Assembly: GCA_963691705.1 (NCBI GenBank) | Contig: OY829539.1 | Location: 5,396,501-5,460,500, forward strand | Source: Viola odorata | Taxonomy: Eukaryota; Streptophyta; Magnoliopsida; Malpighiales; Violaceae | Direction: 5' to 3' | DNA length: 64,000 nt | Shown here: piece by piece, positions 9,499 through 20,306 of the stretch | Layout: every line of letters starts with the position of its first letter | Position numbering within the stretch: the stretch's first letter is position 1 | The notes under the pieces: generated by a model | Database searches by the model: none | Seen by the model: the letters and a program-made list of their open reading frames with translations, nothing else | Told to the model about the DNA's origin: nothing | Made by a program: the position numbers and the translations under genes

Positions 9499-11872
9499 AT
9501 GGCTAAGACTCGCCGTTCTGAGTCGAAATCTGCCGATGAAAAAAGGATGGATATTACGGCCAGTGTTATCACCTCTGAGGCCGCTCTTCATGAGCATTTG
9601 GCCGCCCATAATGCTATCATCCCTGATGATTATAAGGCCAGTGTTGCCCCCGAGTCTCTACGTTTGAACAGTGTTTTGACGGGCACTCGTAGGGTCATGT
9701 ATGCGCAGATGTTCCGTTATGGTTTTCACCTTCCCTTTGACCCTTTTGTCCAGGAATTGCTTGTTGCCGGCGATCTGTCTCCGGCCCAATTGTCCCCAAA
9801 TGCATATTGTTGTGTTTATGCTTTTTTGGAGCTCTGTAAATACAAAAAGATTACTTCCCCTTCCCTTCTGCTGCTTAAATCTGTTTTTAAGCTGATGAAA
9901 TGCCGGGGAGTGATAACGATATCGCCCCGCTTCGATGACGACTCTCTTAAGTCCTTTACTTGGAAACTCCTCCATATCGAGTCTTCCATTTATGGCTGGA
10001 AAAAGGAGTTTTTTGTGGTAGATATTCCTGAAGATCTTTGTTCCTGGTGGCGATCTGGGTTTAACCAAAACGTGGATGACACAGCTTGGAGCCAGCCAGA
10101 GACCCTTCCGAAGCGTGAACAAAGCTGGTTAAACAAATTACTCGAACTGGAAATCAACGTTCACATTCGCCAAGTGGCTTGTTGAATGGACATTCGTGGT
10201 TGTGTTAAATGTGAGTGCTGCGTTACTCCTTTCTTTGCTGTTACTGTTACTAACGCTGACGTTATTTTGTGCTTTCGCAGCGACGGATCCCAGCTATAAA
10301 CCCGAGAGCGTAAGGAGACGTTTGAGGAGGGCTTAAGAGAGAGAGTAAAAAGAGAGAGACGCTTCCACGGAAGCAACTGATAATCCCACCAAACTTCCGG
10401 CCGCTTCCGCGAGCGTTGTCCAAGTGTCCTCTTCGGCCGACATTCCTTCGGGCGTTCCCCTCGTGACCGTCGCTGCTCCTCCTGCTCAGACTTCTTCTTC
10501 TTCCCAGGCCTCTAAGGCCACTGCCAAAGGAAAAAAGAAGAGAAAAACAAGAAGCGTTGCCGCTCTCACACCTTCTCCGGACGCGGTAGGCTCTTCAGAA
10601 GTGCCTCCTTCCAACACTGCTGCGGTAAGGGTACTTTCTAGCCATCATAGGTTATATTTCCATTTCTGTTGTTGTTTAATTTCTTTCTTCTTTTCTTTCT
10701 GTATTTTGAATTATATTCTTGGCAGGACACTATCGTTGTTGCTACCTTCGCTCCTCCGTCAGACAATATGGAGTTGAGTTATGCGCTGACCGGTTCCAGG
10801 AAGAGACAGCGCTTGGGAGACGAGGGCGGAAACCCCTCTTCCTTTACTACCGGGGCAGAGAATAGGTCTGTGGATGACTTTTGACTCGACGGCTGCTCCT
10901 CAGGGAGAGAATCCTTCAGGATTTTTGGGGAATCTGGGCACTAGCGATACCTTGGAGGCTTCTCCCCATTCTTTCGGCGGTTCCGCTCATGTGTATCCGT
11001 CTAGTATAGGATACCAGGATGTCTCACAGGATTTCTCCGGCTATCAGCCTCATGGCGTTTATATCGCTTCAGGAGGTTCATTGTCATAGGTCCGCGCTCC
11101 TTTTTCCTTGGGTTTTCTTCCTTCGCGTATCCCCCTCCAGGACCGTTTTGGTGAAGGAGGAGCCACTTTTAATTGTGTAGTAGATCTCGGTCCGCTGAGT
11201 GAGCCCGCTGCGGTGATCCATTAAATTGGATTATTCGATCTTCGGAATACTGCTTTGACCGCGTTAGGGGGTGACGGCTCCGATGAGGTTACGGCTTTTC
11301 TAACTTCTCAAGTGTTGGCGTCTGCGCCAGAACGGGCAGCTTTTCTTTCGAGGTCTGTGCTGGACAGGGAAAACTCCGCACGCTCTTCTCTTTTTACCAA
11401 CATGATGTCTTTCCATAACTGGGCGGAGGAAGCACGAAGTCAAGCCGCTTCCCTCTCCTCCGCTTTGAAGGAATTGGAGCGGGAGCGGGATGAGAAGAAA
11501 AAGTGGCTGGAGGAGCACACAAATTTATTGTTGGCTCATCGGGAGCAAGAAAAAGAGCAATCTGCCGCCTTAGCAGTGGAAAAGGCCAAAGTCATCGCTT
11601 TGGAGAATGAGAAATTATCCTGGGAGAATGAGAGATCGTCTCTAATCAAGGAGAAAACTGCCCTAGAGGAAGAGTCAGCCGATAAGAGCATGTGGCATGT
11701 CGAACAGACTGTCGTCACTTTAGTTGATTATTTTGAGGAAGTCCACGGGGTCGACGCGTACAAACCCGATGAGGTCTCTGCTGCCTTTAAATGAAGATCA
11801 GGGCATATTAACGAGGAAGGCTTTCGCCAGGCTAAAGCGGCAGGCTGGAAAAGGAGGAACCCCGAAGGTTGA
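9499..11872 (+). pseudogene. Antisense ORF-c of Tat-A: Transposase_28-type 'putative gypsy transposon' protein with two introns
   Basis: Exon 1 (9499-10210) begins MAKTRRSESKS and carries the region FRYGFHLPFDPFVQELL..LSPAQLSPNAY, which I assign to the plant family Transposase_28 (gypsy-type, function unknown). Intron 1 is 10211-10280 (GTGAGT...CAG) and intron 2 is 10625-10725 (GTAAGG...CAG). The rest is a Ser/Pro/Lys-rich linker with GKKKRKTRSVAALTP and a long C-terminal coiled coil (about 11420-11700). Lesions are TGA at 10183, TAA at two sites near 10335-10350, a frameshift near 10870, TAG near 11087 and TGA at 11792. Exon boundaries are supported by the homologous gene in Tat-D, which has the same intron lengths. 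Such antisense extra ORFs are documented for Tat elements. Confidence 0.8.
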
Positions 11873-12379
11873 TGCACTTTGAGGCTTTATCGCTTTTCCC
11901 TTAGTGACCAGTCGTCATTAAGTTTTTGCTATTATTTTGACCATCACCGTTTGTAGCCCCCCTTAAATATTTTGATATGTTCGGACAACTTTATCGCTGA
12001 CTTTCTTTTTGTCTAGTTATCTGTTTGCGAACTCCTTTGGCGTTATCTTCGCCATATTTATTCCATGCGCTTTCTTTCCCGAACAGACCCTTAGCGTTCC
12101 TGTCAAAATCACGGAACTCGGCCTTGGGCTAGCTTTCCCAGTGAGTCTGATGGTATCTCTTCTCATGAGATCCTCGCTCTTTCCGCTGCCCGAAAAGTAT
12201 TCTGCGCATTCTTAATTGTAAATTATCAGTAACAAAAACATGTTACGAGAGACAGTATTTACCCGTAGGAGCCTTTCCGTTGCCATCATAGGGTGTTATT
12301 CTGGAACCCGTGGAGAATCGCTTTCGCTATCAGCTCTATACTTCCCCAGGGATTACACATCTGGTTACTAGCCGGGATT
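11873..12379. other. Spacer in Tat-A, no gene seen
   Basis: Between the end of antisense ORF-c and the repeat block downstream of pol, I see only short open frames without recognisable domains. No clear AATAAA follows ORF-c. Confidence 0.4.
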
Positions 12380-12870
12380 TCACGATTCTCCACATTTCCC
12401 TGTTTTCACGATCGGCCCTTAAGTGCCTCATCTTAGTGAGCTGTCGGATCGGGACGGCTATCACAAGGCTAGGGAATTTTCACTTTTGGGCGTTGCCCTC
12501 GCGTCTAGAACCGTGTCCTTCCTTAATGGCCTGGCTACAGCAGCCCAGCCGTTAAGATAGGAGTCTTGTTTCTAGACGGAGTTTCTATTTTTTGGGGCGT
12601 GTCTCTTCTTGATAGGCCGTCTCCACGAGAACGGTCCGTACAAGGAAAAGATTTTTCACTCCCAAAGATACCGGGTGGTGCCCTCACTTAATGAGCCGTC
12701 TGATCAAGATCGGTCATCACAAGGGTAGGACTTTTCACCCCCGGGGGCGTCTAGGATCTTTCAATCCGACGCTATTCAAGGTATGTTGGGTAGTGCCCTC
12801 ACTTAGTGGGCCATCTGATCAAGACCGGCCATCACAAGGATAGGACTTTTCACTTCCCCAAGATACCCCA
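12380..12870 (-). repeat. Imperfect tandem repeats downstream of Tat-A pol
   Basis: About four degenerate units of roughly 70 to 100 bases contain (minus strand) GTGAAAAGTCCTATCCTTGTGATGGCC and a GACGGCTCA(C/T)TAAG stretch; copies are centred near 12480, 12645, 12720 and 12835. The same repeat lies in the same place in Tat-D (58638-59110), so it is a conserved 3' feature of this family. Confidence 0.8.
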
Positions 12871-12969
12871 TTTTTATCTGCACAAGAGCAACCACAACAA
12901 CCCACGAAAGCTCTCTCATCGAGCGTTAGTCATGGTTAGGGTCGGCATAAATCAAAGGTGCAGATAAAA

Positions 12970-13887
12970 TTAAATTCTAGCATAATATAGCTTCAAGCGA
13001 GCGATATTCCAAGAGTTGGATAGGGGTGTACCATCGAGTGTCTCCAGGCGATAGGCTCCTTTCCCGACAACGTGGGTGACACGATATGGTCCTTCCCAGT
13101 TCGGACTGAGTTTCCCCATTCGTTGTCCCGCCGCTCGCTTGTCTCTGAGCACCAGGTCACCAGCTTTCAGCAATCGCTCATTAATGCGCCTGTTATGATA
13201 TCGGGCCATCTTTCGTTTATAATGTTGTGTTTTCAGAAGGATTTCTTCTCGGACTTCTGGTAACGCATCCAGGTTAGCTCGTAACCTTTCCTCATTTAGT
13301 TCCTCACGAAAGTGGGCCACCCGTAGGCTCATCGTTCCAATTTCTACTGGTGTGACGACTTCGGTCCCGAAGGCCAACGTGAAGGGCGTCTCCCCGGTAC
13401 TAGTCTTAACGGTCATGCGGTATGCCCACATCACGTATGGTAGCTCATCGGCCCATTTCTTTTTAGACCCTTCTAGATTTTTCTTAATACCGCTGAGGAT
13501 GCTCCGATTGGTCACTTCCGCTTGCCCGTTAGTTTGCGGGTGAGCTACGGAGGAAAAACGTTGCTCGATTCTGAATTTTGAGCATTGGTCTTGAAAGAAT
13601 TGGCTGGTGAACTGCGTCCCATTGTCGCTGACGAGGACACGGGGTACGCCAAATCTCATGATAACTTGATGTTTAAAGAAACGCCAAGTTTTTTCTGCCG
13701 TGATTGTGGCGACCGCTTCAGCCTCTGCCCACTTAGTGAAATAGTCTACCGCCACTATCACAAATTTCAGTTGGGACCTTGCCTTTGGGAATGGACCTAA
13801 GATATCGATCCCCCATTTGGCGAAAGGACAAGGGGCGATAATTTCAGATATTTCGGTGGCAGGTCGCCGAGGAATTTTAGCAATCTC
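12970..13887 (-). pseudogene. Tat-A integrase catalytic core and C-terminal domain
   Basis: The frame continues across a TAG at 13890-13888 that separates it from the zinc-binding part. It holds KWGIDILGPFPKA, FTKWAEAEAVA, VSDNGTQF and NGQAEVTNRSIL, giving the D, D and E of a retroviral-type integrase, then a C-terminal domain with GDLVLRDKRA and a PYRVTHVVGKGAYRLE stretch, ending YYARI at a TAA. This part is otherwise uninterrupted. Integrase inserts the cDNA into the genome. No chromodomain is recognised. Confidence 0.9.
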
Positions 13888-14724
13888 CTAGCACTTAGGG
13901 CAAGCTTGCACATAATTGTGGCAATCTCTTCGAATGGTGGGCCAATAGAATCCGGACCGGAAACCTTGTGCCGCCAGGGTATCGCCTGACACGTGCATAC
14001 CACACACTCCTTCATGGATTTCGCGCAAGGTGTGAAGACCTTCTTGCCCAGTTATACATTTGGCGGCAGGGTGAGAGAAACATCTCCGAACCAAATCCCC
14101 GTCATAGTACATACAGCGGGCTGCCTGTTTCAGTACCTTCTTCTTTTCAACGGTATCCTCAGGCAGTTCCTCGTGTTTCAAGTATTTGATTACGGGAATT
14201 CGCCAGTCGCTATCACGTTCCTCCACACATAAAGACGCTTGCTCCTCTATGAAGGATGGTACCGATAGCTCACGATAATATATGTCCTTGGGTATGAACG
14301 CTTCCGGGTTTGTGGCCAATTTCGCTAGGTTGTCTGCTTCAGCGTTTTCCTCCCGGGGAATATGCTCAAAGCTGACTTGCATGCCCTCTTTCTTTATTTC
14401 CAATAGTTCTCGCTTCACTTTGGCGAGATATTGAATCATGATGGGTTCTCGGGCCTGAGAGTGCCCCAAGACCTGGTCCATTATTAACTTGGAATCACCA
14501 CAGATTTTTAGACGTAGGTCTCCTATTCTTCTAATATCATGCCTTCCTTTAGAAGAAAGCTCCTTTCCAATTCTGAGCCCGGCTAGCAATGCCTCATACT
14601 CTGCCGCGTTATTAGATAACGGCTGTAGGATTAGGATGACGTATCGTATTTGCATATCATGCGGCCCATTTATAAAGATTCCAGCTCCAGCCAGCTCCAG
14701 CCAGCTCTTGGTTTTTAGCCCCAT
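13888..14724 (-). pseudogene. Tat-A aRNH domain and integrase zinc-binding region
   Basis: This frame holds the second RNase H of the Tat lineage (NNAAEYEALLAGL, LRLKICGDSKLIMDQ, and EENAEADNLAKLA) followed by the HHCC zinc-binding region (a H..H pair in the LREIHEGVCGMH stretch and CHNYVQACPKC) and ends at TAG. The start of aRNH (TDLWIIHVDGAKNQE) is in another frame because of a 10-base duplication at 14681-14700. Confidence 0.9.
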
Positions 14725-16114
14725 CTACATGGATGATCCAGAGATCCGTATAGGTTTCCGGGAATGGGAGATCCATATCGCCCCATTCCGCTTCAGGTAC
14801 GCCCTCTAAAGGATCCTCTGTAAAGGTGCATTCCGCTATGAAATCAGCCAGGATCTGAGCCTTTACAGACGGTCTAGACTGATACCTCAATCCATACTGT
14901 TCCAATTCGAGTGCCCAGATCAACATCCTTCCGGAAAATTCAGGCTTTCGAAAGATCCTTTTTAAAGGCTGGTCTGTGAGTAAGATGACGGAATAAGACT
15001 GAAAGTATCGGTTCATTTTGTGGGTGGCTTGTATAAGAGCGAACGCTATCTTTTCGATTCGGGCGTACCGCAATTTTGCATCTTTAAGAACGTGGCTCAC
15101 AAAATAGACTAGGCGATGAGAGTGGTTGTCGTCGCGAACAAGGACGGCACTGACCACTTCGTCTGCAGCGCCAAGATACAAATATAAGGTATCGCCTGCC
15201 TCGGGCCTTGTCAATAATAAATCAGACGACAGATAATCTTTCAGGCTAATAAATGCTTCCTCACAGTCAGGGGTCCACCCGAACTAAGCTTTTTTCCGTA
15301 TAACTTTGAAAAAAGGGAGACACTTCTCTCCTTGCTTAGAAATGAATCGTCCAAGGGCGATGACTCGCCCTGTGAGTCTTTGTACTTCTTTGATGGTTCT
15401 GGGCGATATCATGTCTTGTATCGCTTTGATCTTCAAAGGGTTAGGCAGAATACCCTTTTGGCTAACGACGTAGCCCAAGAATTTTCCCGTTTGGAATGCG
15501 AACATGCATTTTCGGGGATTCAGCTTCATGCGATACCTTTTCATTACATCAAAGACTTCCTTTAAGTCTCGTAGGTGATCTTGAAAACTCGTACTTTTTA
15601 CCAATATATCATCGACGTACGCCTCTACGTTCCTCCCAATTTGTTCTTCAAATATTTTGTTGGCCATTCGTTGGAACATTGCCCCGACATTTTTCAATCC
15701 GAACGGCATCGCCGTGTAACAGTATGTGGCCTTTGGAGTGAGAAACGCAGTCTTTTCTTCATCTTCCCGGGCCATGGGAATTTGATGGTATCCGGAGTTG
15801 GCATCCAGTGAGCTTAAATAAGCGTATCCAACAGTCTGATCAACCAACTGATCTATTCGAGGAAGCGGGTAACAATCTTTAGGGCAGGCATCATTTAAAT
15901 CAGTAAAGTCGATGCACATGCGCCAATCCCCATTGGGCTTGGGAACAAGAACGGGGTTCGCTAGCCAGGTGGGATATTGAACTTCAAGAATGAATCCTGC
16001 ATCGAGGAGCTTCGCTACCTCTTTATCCACGGCCAACGCCTTTTCATTAGAGAACGCGCGCCGCTTTTGCTGTACTGGCCTGGCCTCTGGCTTTGTGAAA
16101 TTTACAATAAGCAT
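14657..16114 (-). pseudogene. Tat-A reverse transcriptase and RNase H
   Basis: The frame starts just after a deletion that removed the protease, runs through RT motifs (NGDWRMCIDFTDLNDACPKD, GYHQIPMAREDEEKTAF, MPFGLKNVGAMFQRMANKIF, catalytic YVDD at 15619-15608) and into RNase H (the YLYLGAADEVVSAVLVR and LRYARIEKIAFALIQA stretches). A TAG near 15284 lies between the two where Tat-D has a histidine codon. The frame is then lost at 14700 by the 10-base duplication. RT and RNase H copy element RNA into DNA. Confidence 0.9.
14681..14700. repeat. 10-base tandem duplication causing a frameshift in Tat-A pol
   Basis: CCAGCTCCAG occurs twice in a row (14681-14690, 14691-14700) and is followed by CCAGCTCTTG. 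The extra ten bases move the aRNH frame; removing one copy would align the frames of 15214-14657 and 14724-13888. Confidence 0.85.
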
Positions 16115-17260
16115 TTTCTCTTCTCCCTAAAAACATTCCTGGTTTTGCAGGCGCGGGGTAGCGGATGGGAAGGTTTCGCTGTTCCGCTATCGCCAAAATT
16201 TCGGCCCTTGGCACATTGAGGGAAGGAAAATCTGGGTCGTACGTTCGATTTTTATAAGAATCCCCGCGCCGCCGAGTGGGGGAGCCATTGGTTTTTCCCT
16301 TCAGAAAATTGCCCCTTTGTCTGTCAGAGGTCTTGGGGATATGATCCTTCCGCCTAGCGTAATCATCGATAAAATGGTCATCGGGTAGAGGCTTCGCAGG
16401 AGCAGCAGTGATTTGAGATGCCCCCTGCGGCAGACTGTACGTTCGATCTCTGTTTTCTTCTTCTTCCATTTTCGCGTAATTGTGGGCTTTAAGTCTCAAC
16501 GCGTCTAAAGTCAATGGGGGGTCCACCATAAGTGCGTCTTTCAGCTTCCCATAACGGCAATTTCTTTTCAGAGCTTCTATAGCAAAATCGATAGTAACGC
16601 CCGACGTTAAGGACATTTCCAGATCGAAGCGGCTGAGAAAATCCTTCAAGGATTCTTGAGGCATTCGCTGTATGTCAAATAACGCGGCGACAGATTTTCT
16701 GATTGGAATTGCGGTGCTAAATCTGCTCCAAAATTTAGATTCAAACTGTGAGAAATTACTAATGGATCCACCAGGGAGACCTTCAAACCAGAGACGCGCA
16801 ACGCCCGATAGCGTCATAACAAATATTTGGCATAGTGCAGCATCGCTGTGGGTCTGAAACTGAACAAAATCTTTCACTTTATTGATATGTGAGATGGGAT
16901 CTTTCGTACCATCATAAGTGTCAGTGGGAAGCTTTACACGTCGACTGACTCGGTGACGCCTTATGCGACGGCTAAATGGGTGGCCCGATGTATCATCAAG
17001 AATTTCACGCGCTTGACGCGGGGGAGACATGTCAGCTTGACGCCCTCTATCTCGCGGTTCTGGAGTAAGATGTCGCCTAGGAGATCGACTGCGACTCCTG
17101 CGCGAACGACTTCGATACCTCCGGCTACTGGACCTGTCACTGTATTCAGGAGATAAATTTCTGTGGACTCCTTCCCTCCGTCCGTCCCACCGGTTCCTAA
17201 CTCCCTCAAGCTGCCTGTTTCCTTGTAGGAGGAGACCTTGCGGCCTTTGCGGTACATAAG
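16047..17260 (-). pseudogene. Tat-A gag, C-terminal part, interrupted by Ogre-B at its 5' side
   Basis: The frame is open from 17255 (directly after the ATAAG duplication) to 16047 and continues the gag frame of 35070-34584. It has an Arg/Ser-rich linker (SRSPRRH-like), the conserved core (DTSGHPFSRRIRRHRVSRRV, SHINKVKDFVQFQTHSDAALC, SGVARLWFEGLP, KDFLSRFDLEMSL) and the start of a CCHC-like motif, YCKFHKARG. There the reading jumps to the ARPVQQKRRAFS motif at the start of pol. About 1.1 kb present in Tat-C, with the end of gag and the whole protease, is therefore deleted. Confidence 0.9.
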
Positions 17261-17806
17261 TGTTGCTACCCGATTTTTGACATAAGTAATCGTTACCATC
17301 TCATAACACACTCACATTTTTATAATTATTGTTAGTTATATTGTTAGCTATTCTTATTATTATTATTCTCATTATTATTATTATTCTCATTATTATCATT
17401 GCTATTATTTATTTTTTCGTATCTTCTTATTTTATTTTATTTTTTGTTCGTATTTTTATTCGAGCTTTTATCGATTTATCGGACCGTTAGCTCGAACTAA
17501 ATAATATAAATACCCATGATCACCGAACCACCTCTCTTCTTCCTCATTTTTCAAATGAAATCTGATAAAGGTTGTTCACCTCTCCCATTGTCAAAGGGAA
17601 TCAGACACAAACGGCTCTTTTCCTCAGTTTTCAAAAGAAAATCTGAGAGAGCCGGCTCTCCTCTCCATTTGTCAAAGCAGATCCCATGAACCCCGCTCAT
17701 TCTTCCAATTTTTCTTCAAAAATCTCTGACAAACATTTGAATTAATCTCAATCCCTTCTCTCATCACCATGACCGGACCCCTACCTCCTCAATGTACCTC
17801 ACCCTC

Positions 17807-17814
17807 TATAAATT
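17807..17814 (+). promoter_or_regulatory. TATA box of the Ogre-B LTR promoter
   Basis: TATAAATT in the context CACCCTC-TATAAATT-AAGAGC lies about 550 bases into the LTR, and the same sequence is at 32102-32109 in the 3' LTR. It is the best candidate for the start of genomic RNA; transcription should begin about 30 bases downstream. Confidence 0.6.
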
Positions 17815-19130
17815 AAGAGCAAATCCTTTGCAAGAGGAGGAGACGAATCCCAGAGCAAATTACCCCCCTGCCAAATTCCAACTCTCAATTTCACTTTCAC
17901 TCTGCAACAAATCCCAATCCATACGATCACCAACAAATATCAACTATTTCTCCCCTCTTCATCCTCGCTGCCCAATACTAAACCCAACTCTTCATCTCAC
18001 TCTCTGCCAAACCCCTGAACCCAACAAACCATCAACCGAAACTAAAACCCATCAAAGCCAACCCCAAATCAACATCAGCCGCCCCTAAACCCACCTCAAA
18101 TTAACCAAAAAAAACCCAACTCATCACAAATCAAAAACAATTGCCCCTCTGCCGAATCCAAGAGGTAAAACCATCTACCAATTTAAATCCCAGCCCAAAT
18201 TAAACCAATTAAATCCAATTCAGCCAAATTAATTATCCACCTGCAAAAACCAAAATTCATCCCGTACCTCACCCAAATCAGCCCCAAACCAGACCCGAAT
18301 CTGCACCCAATCAGCCCCGAAAACAGCCCCTAAAATCACCCAAAACAGCCCCTAAATTCACCCAAAACAGCCCCTAAATCCACTTCAAATCACCACGAAA
18401 TCCAGCCCCTAAACCCACTTCAAATAACCCCAAAATCAGCCCTAAACCCACTTCAAAATCAATCCCAAAACAGCCTAAATCCACCTCACCGCCGGAATCG
18501 CCTCTCTTCATCGCGGTATTTTCTTCTCTTTTTGTTTGATTTGATTGTTAGATTGCTACTCCGTTTGTATTGATTTATAGGGAGCGAAGAGAATTGGAGA
18601 AGAAGCCGCCGGCGGCAGACAAAGAAAGAGATGTGATGTTTAGCTTAGCCGCCGGCGGCTAGAGAAAGAGGAAGGAGATGACAATGTTTTTGTTAGGGTA
18701 TTGGGATGGGTTTTAAATTTCTCATATGGGTTTGGTTTGGGCCGGCTGGTGTAGAGAAAAGAAAGTGAGGCTTGGTTTTTGTTTTTTTTTTAATTTTGGG
18801 TGATGGGCCGGCCCATTAGAAGTGTTTGTAATATTTATTTATTTGCTTCTTTATTTTTTATTACTCGTGCTACTAACTAATCGGTGATGCAGGTACCCGC
18901 TCGAGGAGATTTTTGTTAGTTATTCTATTTATTATATGATCGAATGCATGATTATTTAGAATTGCTAAAATTTAAATAAACCTATTTGCATGAGAATTTT
19001 TTTATATCAACAAATTCCCTTTAATAATTCTACTCAAATCGACCCTTGCTTGAACGAATTAGGATTAGTAAATACTCAACTTTTATTTTGTTAAATGCAT
19101 GAAATAAAAATAGGACTAGTAATTAAACAT

Positions 19131-19210
19131 CACGCATTAATTTAATTGCATGATTATTAATTACTAAAATCACGCATTAATTTAATTGCATGATTATTAA
19201 TTACTAAAAT
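19131..19210 (+). repeat. 40-base tandem duplication in the Ogre-B LTR
   Basis: Two identical units, 19131-19170 and 19171-19210, each starting CACGCATTAATTTAATTGCA. The 3' LTR carries the same duplication, so it predates the insertion. Confidence 0.9.
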
Positions 19211-20076
19211 TCACACTCTTTAATAATTCCCTGAAAATCAAAAATGAATAAAATCAATCAAAGAAAATTAAACAAAGTAGCAATCAAAATATAGGAATTA
19301 AATCTTTTCCAATAACTTAGGCTCACACAAAAATTATTGGATAGTAAATCACCAAAGATTAATAATCATTTGAAAGCGGAAAGATAGTAAATGTGCCCTA
19401 AGCCCAACTCGTAGAAAATACCTCCATATTTAATCCCCCTTATCATTAGAGCTACCTTTTAAAATGAGATTTAAATCTTTAATGTTGCGTGATCGTTTAA
19501 ATTTAGTAATCCCTTGATATTTACTTTATGCTCATGGACGTATTAATGTTATCTTTGACGAATGTGTTATGTGCGCGACTTCGACCCCACTTCCCAGTTT
19601 TTCTCTTTTCAACGTGTTTTCTCGCATTCATATAAATGGTACTTTGCTAGTCTATGCATGCTTAGAATCACCTAGTAAACAGGATTAATCATATGCATTT
19701 GCCCGATGATGTAGTAACTCATCTGTGATGATAGTGATTTCAATCGCCGTGATTCGTCTATGATTTGCTAGGGTCGTCGCTTTAGTAAAGATTAATAATA
19801 AAATGGTAGTAATTTCACTTAATCAATCTTGCATGTAATCTGACTAATTTTTGAACTCGATTAAATATAACCGGAATAGGTATGCAAACCGACCTTTTTC
19901 TTTTTTAGAGGATAAAAGGTTATTTTCTGTTAAACAACTCGACAATAATTAGGATAAAATCAACCGAACCAACTAAAGAATTAAAATGACGACCCCCCCT
20001 GAGGGCCCCCAAATTACTTGTTTTTAACATGATTTTAAAACACCTCTTTTTAGAACCGGTAACCTTTTTAGGATGA

Positions 20077-20105
20077 GACTTGGGTGCCTCGCACCTTCCC
20101 AAGTC
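20077..20105 (+). other. Conserved hairpin in the U5 part of the Ogre LTR
   Basis: GACTTGGGTGC pairs with GCA-CCTT-CCCAAGTC. The homologous site in Ogre-Z (109-137) has GACTCGGGTG with CAC-CTT-CTCGAGTC, so a T-A pair in the stem becomes a C-G pair. The copy in the 3' LTR is 34371-34399. Confidence 0.55.
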
Positions 20106-20287
20106 CATAAATCGACCCCGAACTGTAGTTCTCGGGTTTAGACCCTTTTTATTTGTGCCTTAGTTTTTATTTTATTTTCTTCTTTTTTCGGACTTTTAGG
20201 TTTCCCTAAACCTTAGAAAAATAGGGTGGCGACTTCATTGTATGTGTTTTTCATTCGTCCCAAATCGCTCGCGACGGTACGACAGTT

Positions 20288-20306
20288 TGGCGACTTCACT
20301 GGGGAC
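20288..20306 (+). other. Primer-binding site of Ogre-B
   Basis: TGGCGACTTCACTGGGGAC starts three bases after the LTR end. Near-complementary to plant tRNA-Arg 3' ends, the primer known for Ogre. Minus-strand DNA synthesis starts here. Confidence 0.9.

Larger units (their letters stand above)
17261..20284 (+). repeat. 5' LTR of Ogre-B
   Basis: Begins TGTTGCTACC and ends GTACGACA. It holds a TATA box (17807-17814), a C-rich stretch with repeated CAGCCCCTAAA(T)CCAC words (about 18290-18490), two GCCGCCGGCGGC palindromes near 18607 and 18648, a 40-base tandem duplication (19131-19210) and a hairpin near the end (20077-20105). The 18-base excess over the 3' LTR is mainly in the ATT-rich microsatellite near 17360-17400. 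Confidence 0.97.

Noticed and set aside
9658..10122. 154-residue minus-strand open frame
   Set aside because: Opposite strand of exon 1 of the Transposase_28-type gene, whose protein is recognisable and conserved in Tat-D.
18600..18665. Transcription terminator hairpin in the Ogre-B LTR
   Set aside because: The GCCGCCGGCGGC words are self-complementary and could form a hairpin, but nothing in plant nuclear transcription uses such a terminator; listed only as LTR content.
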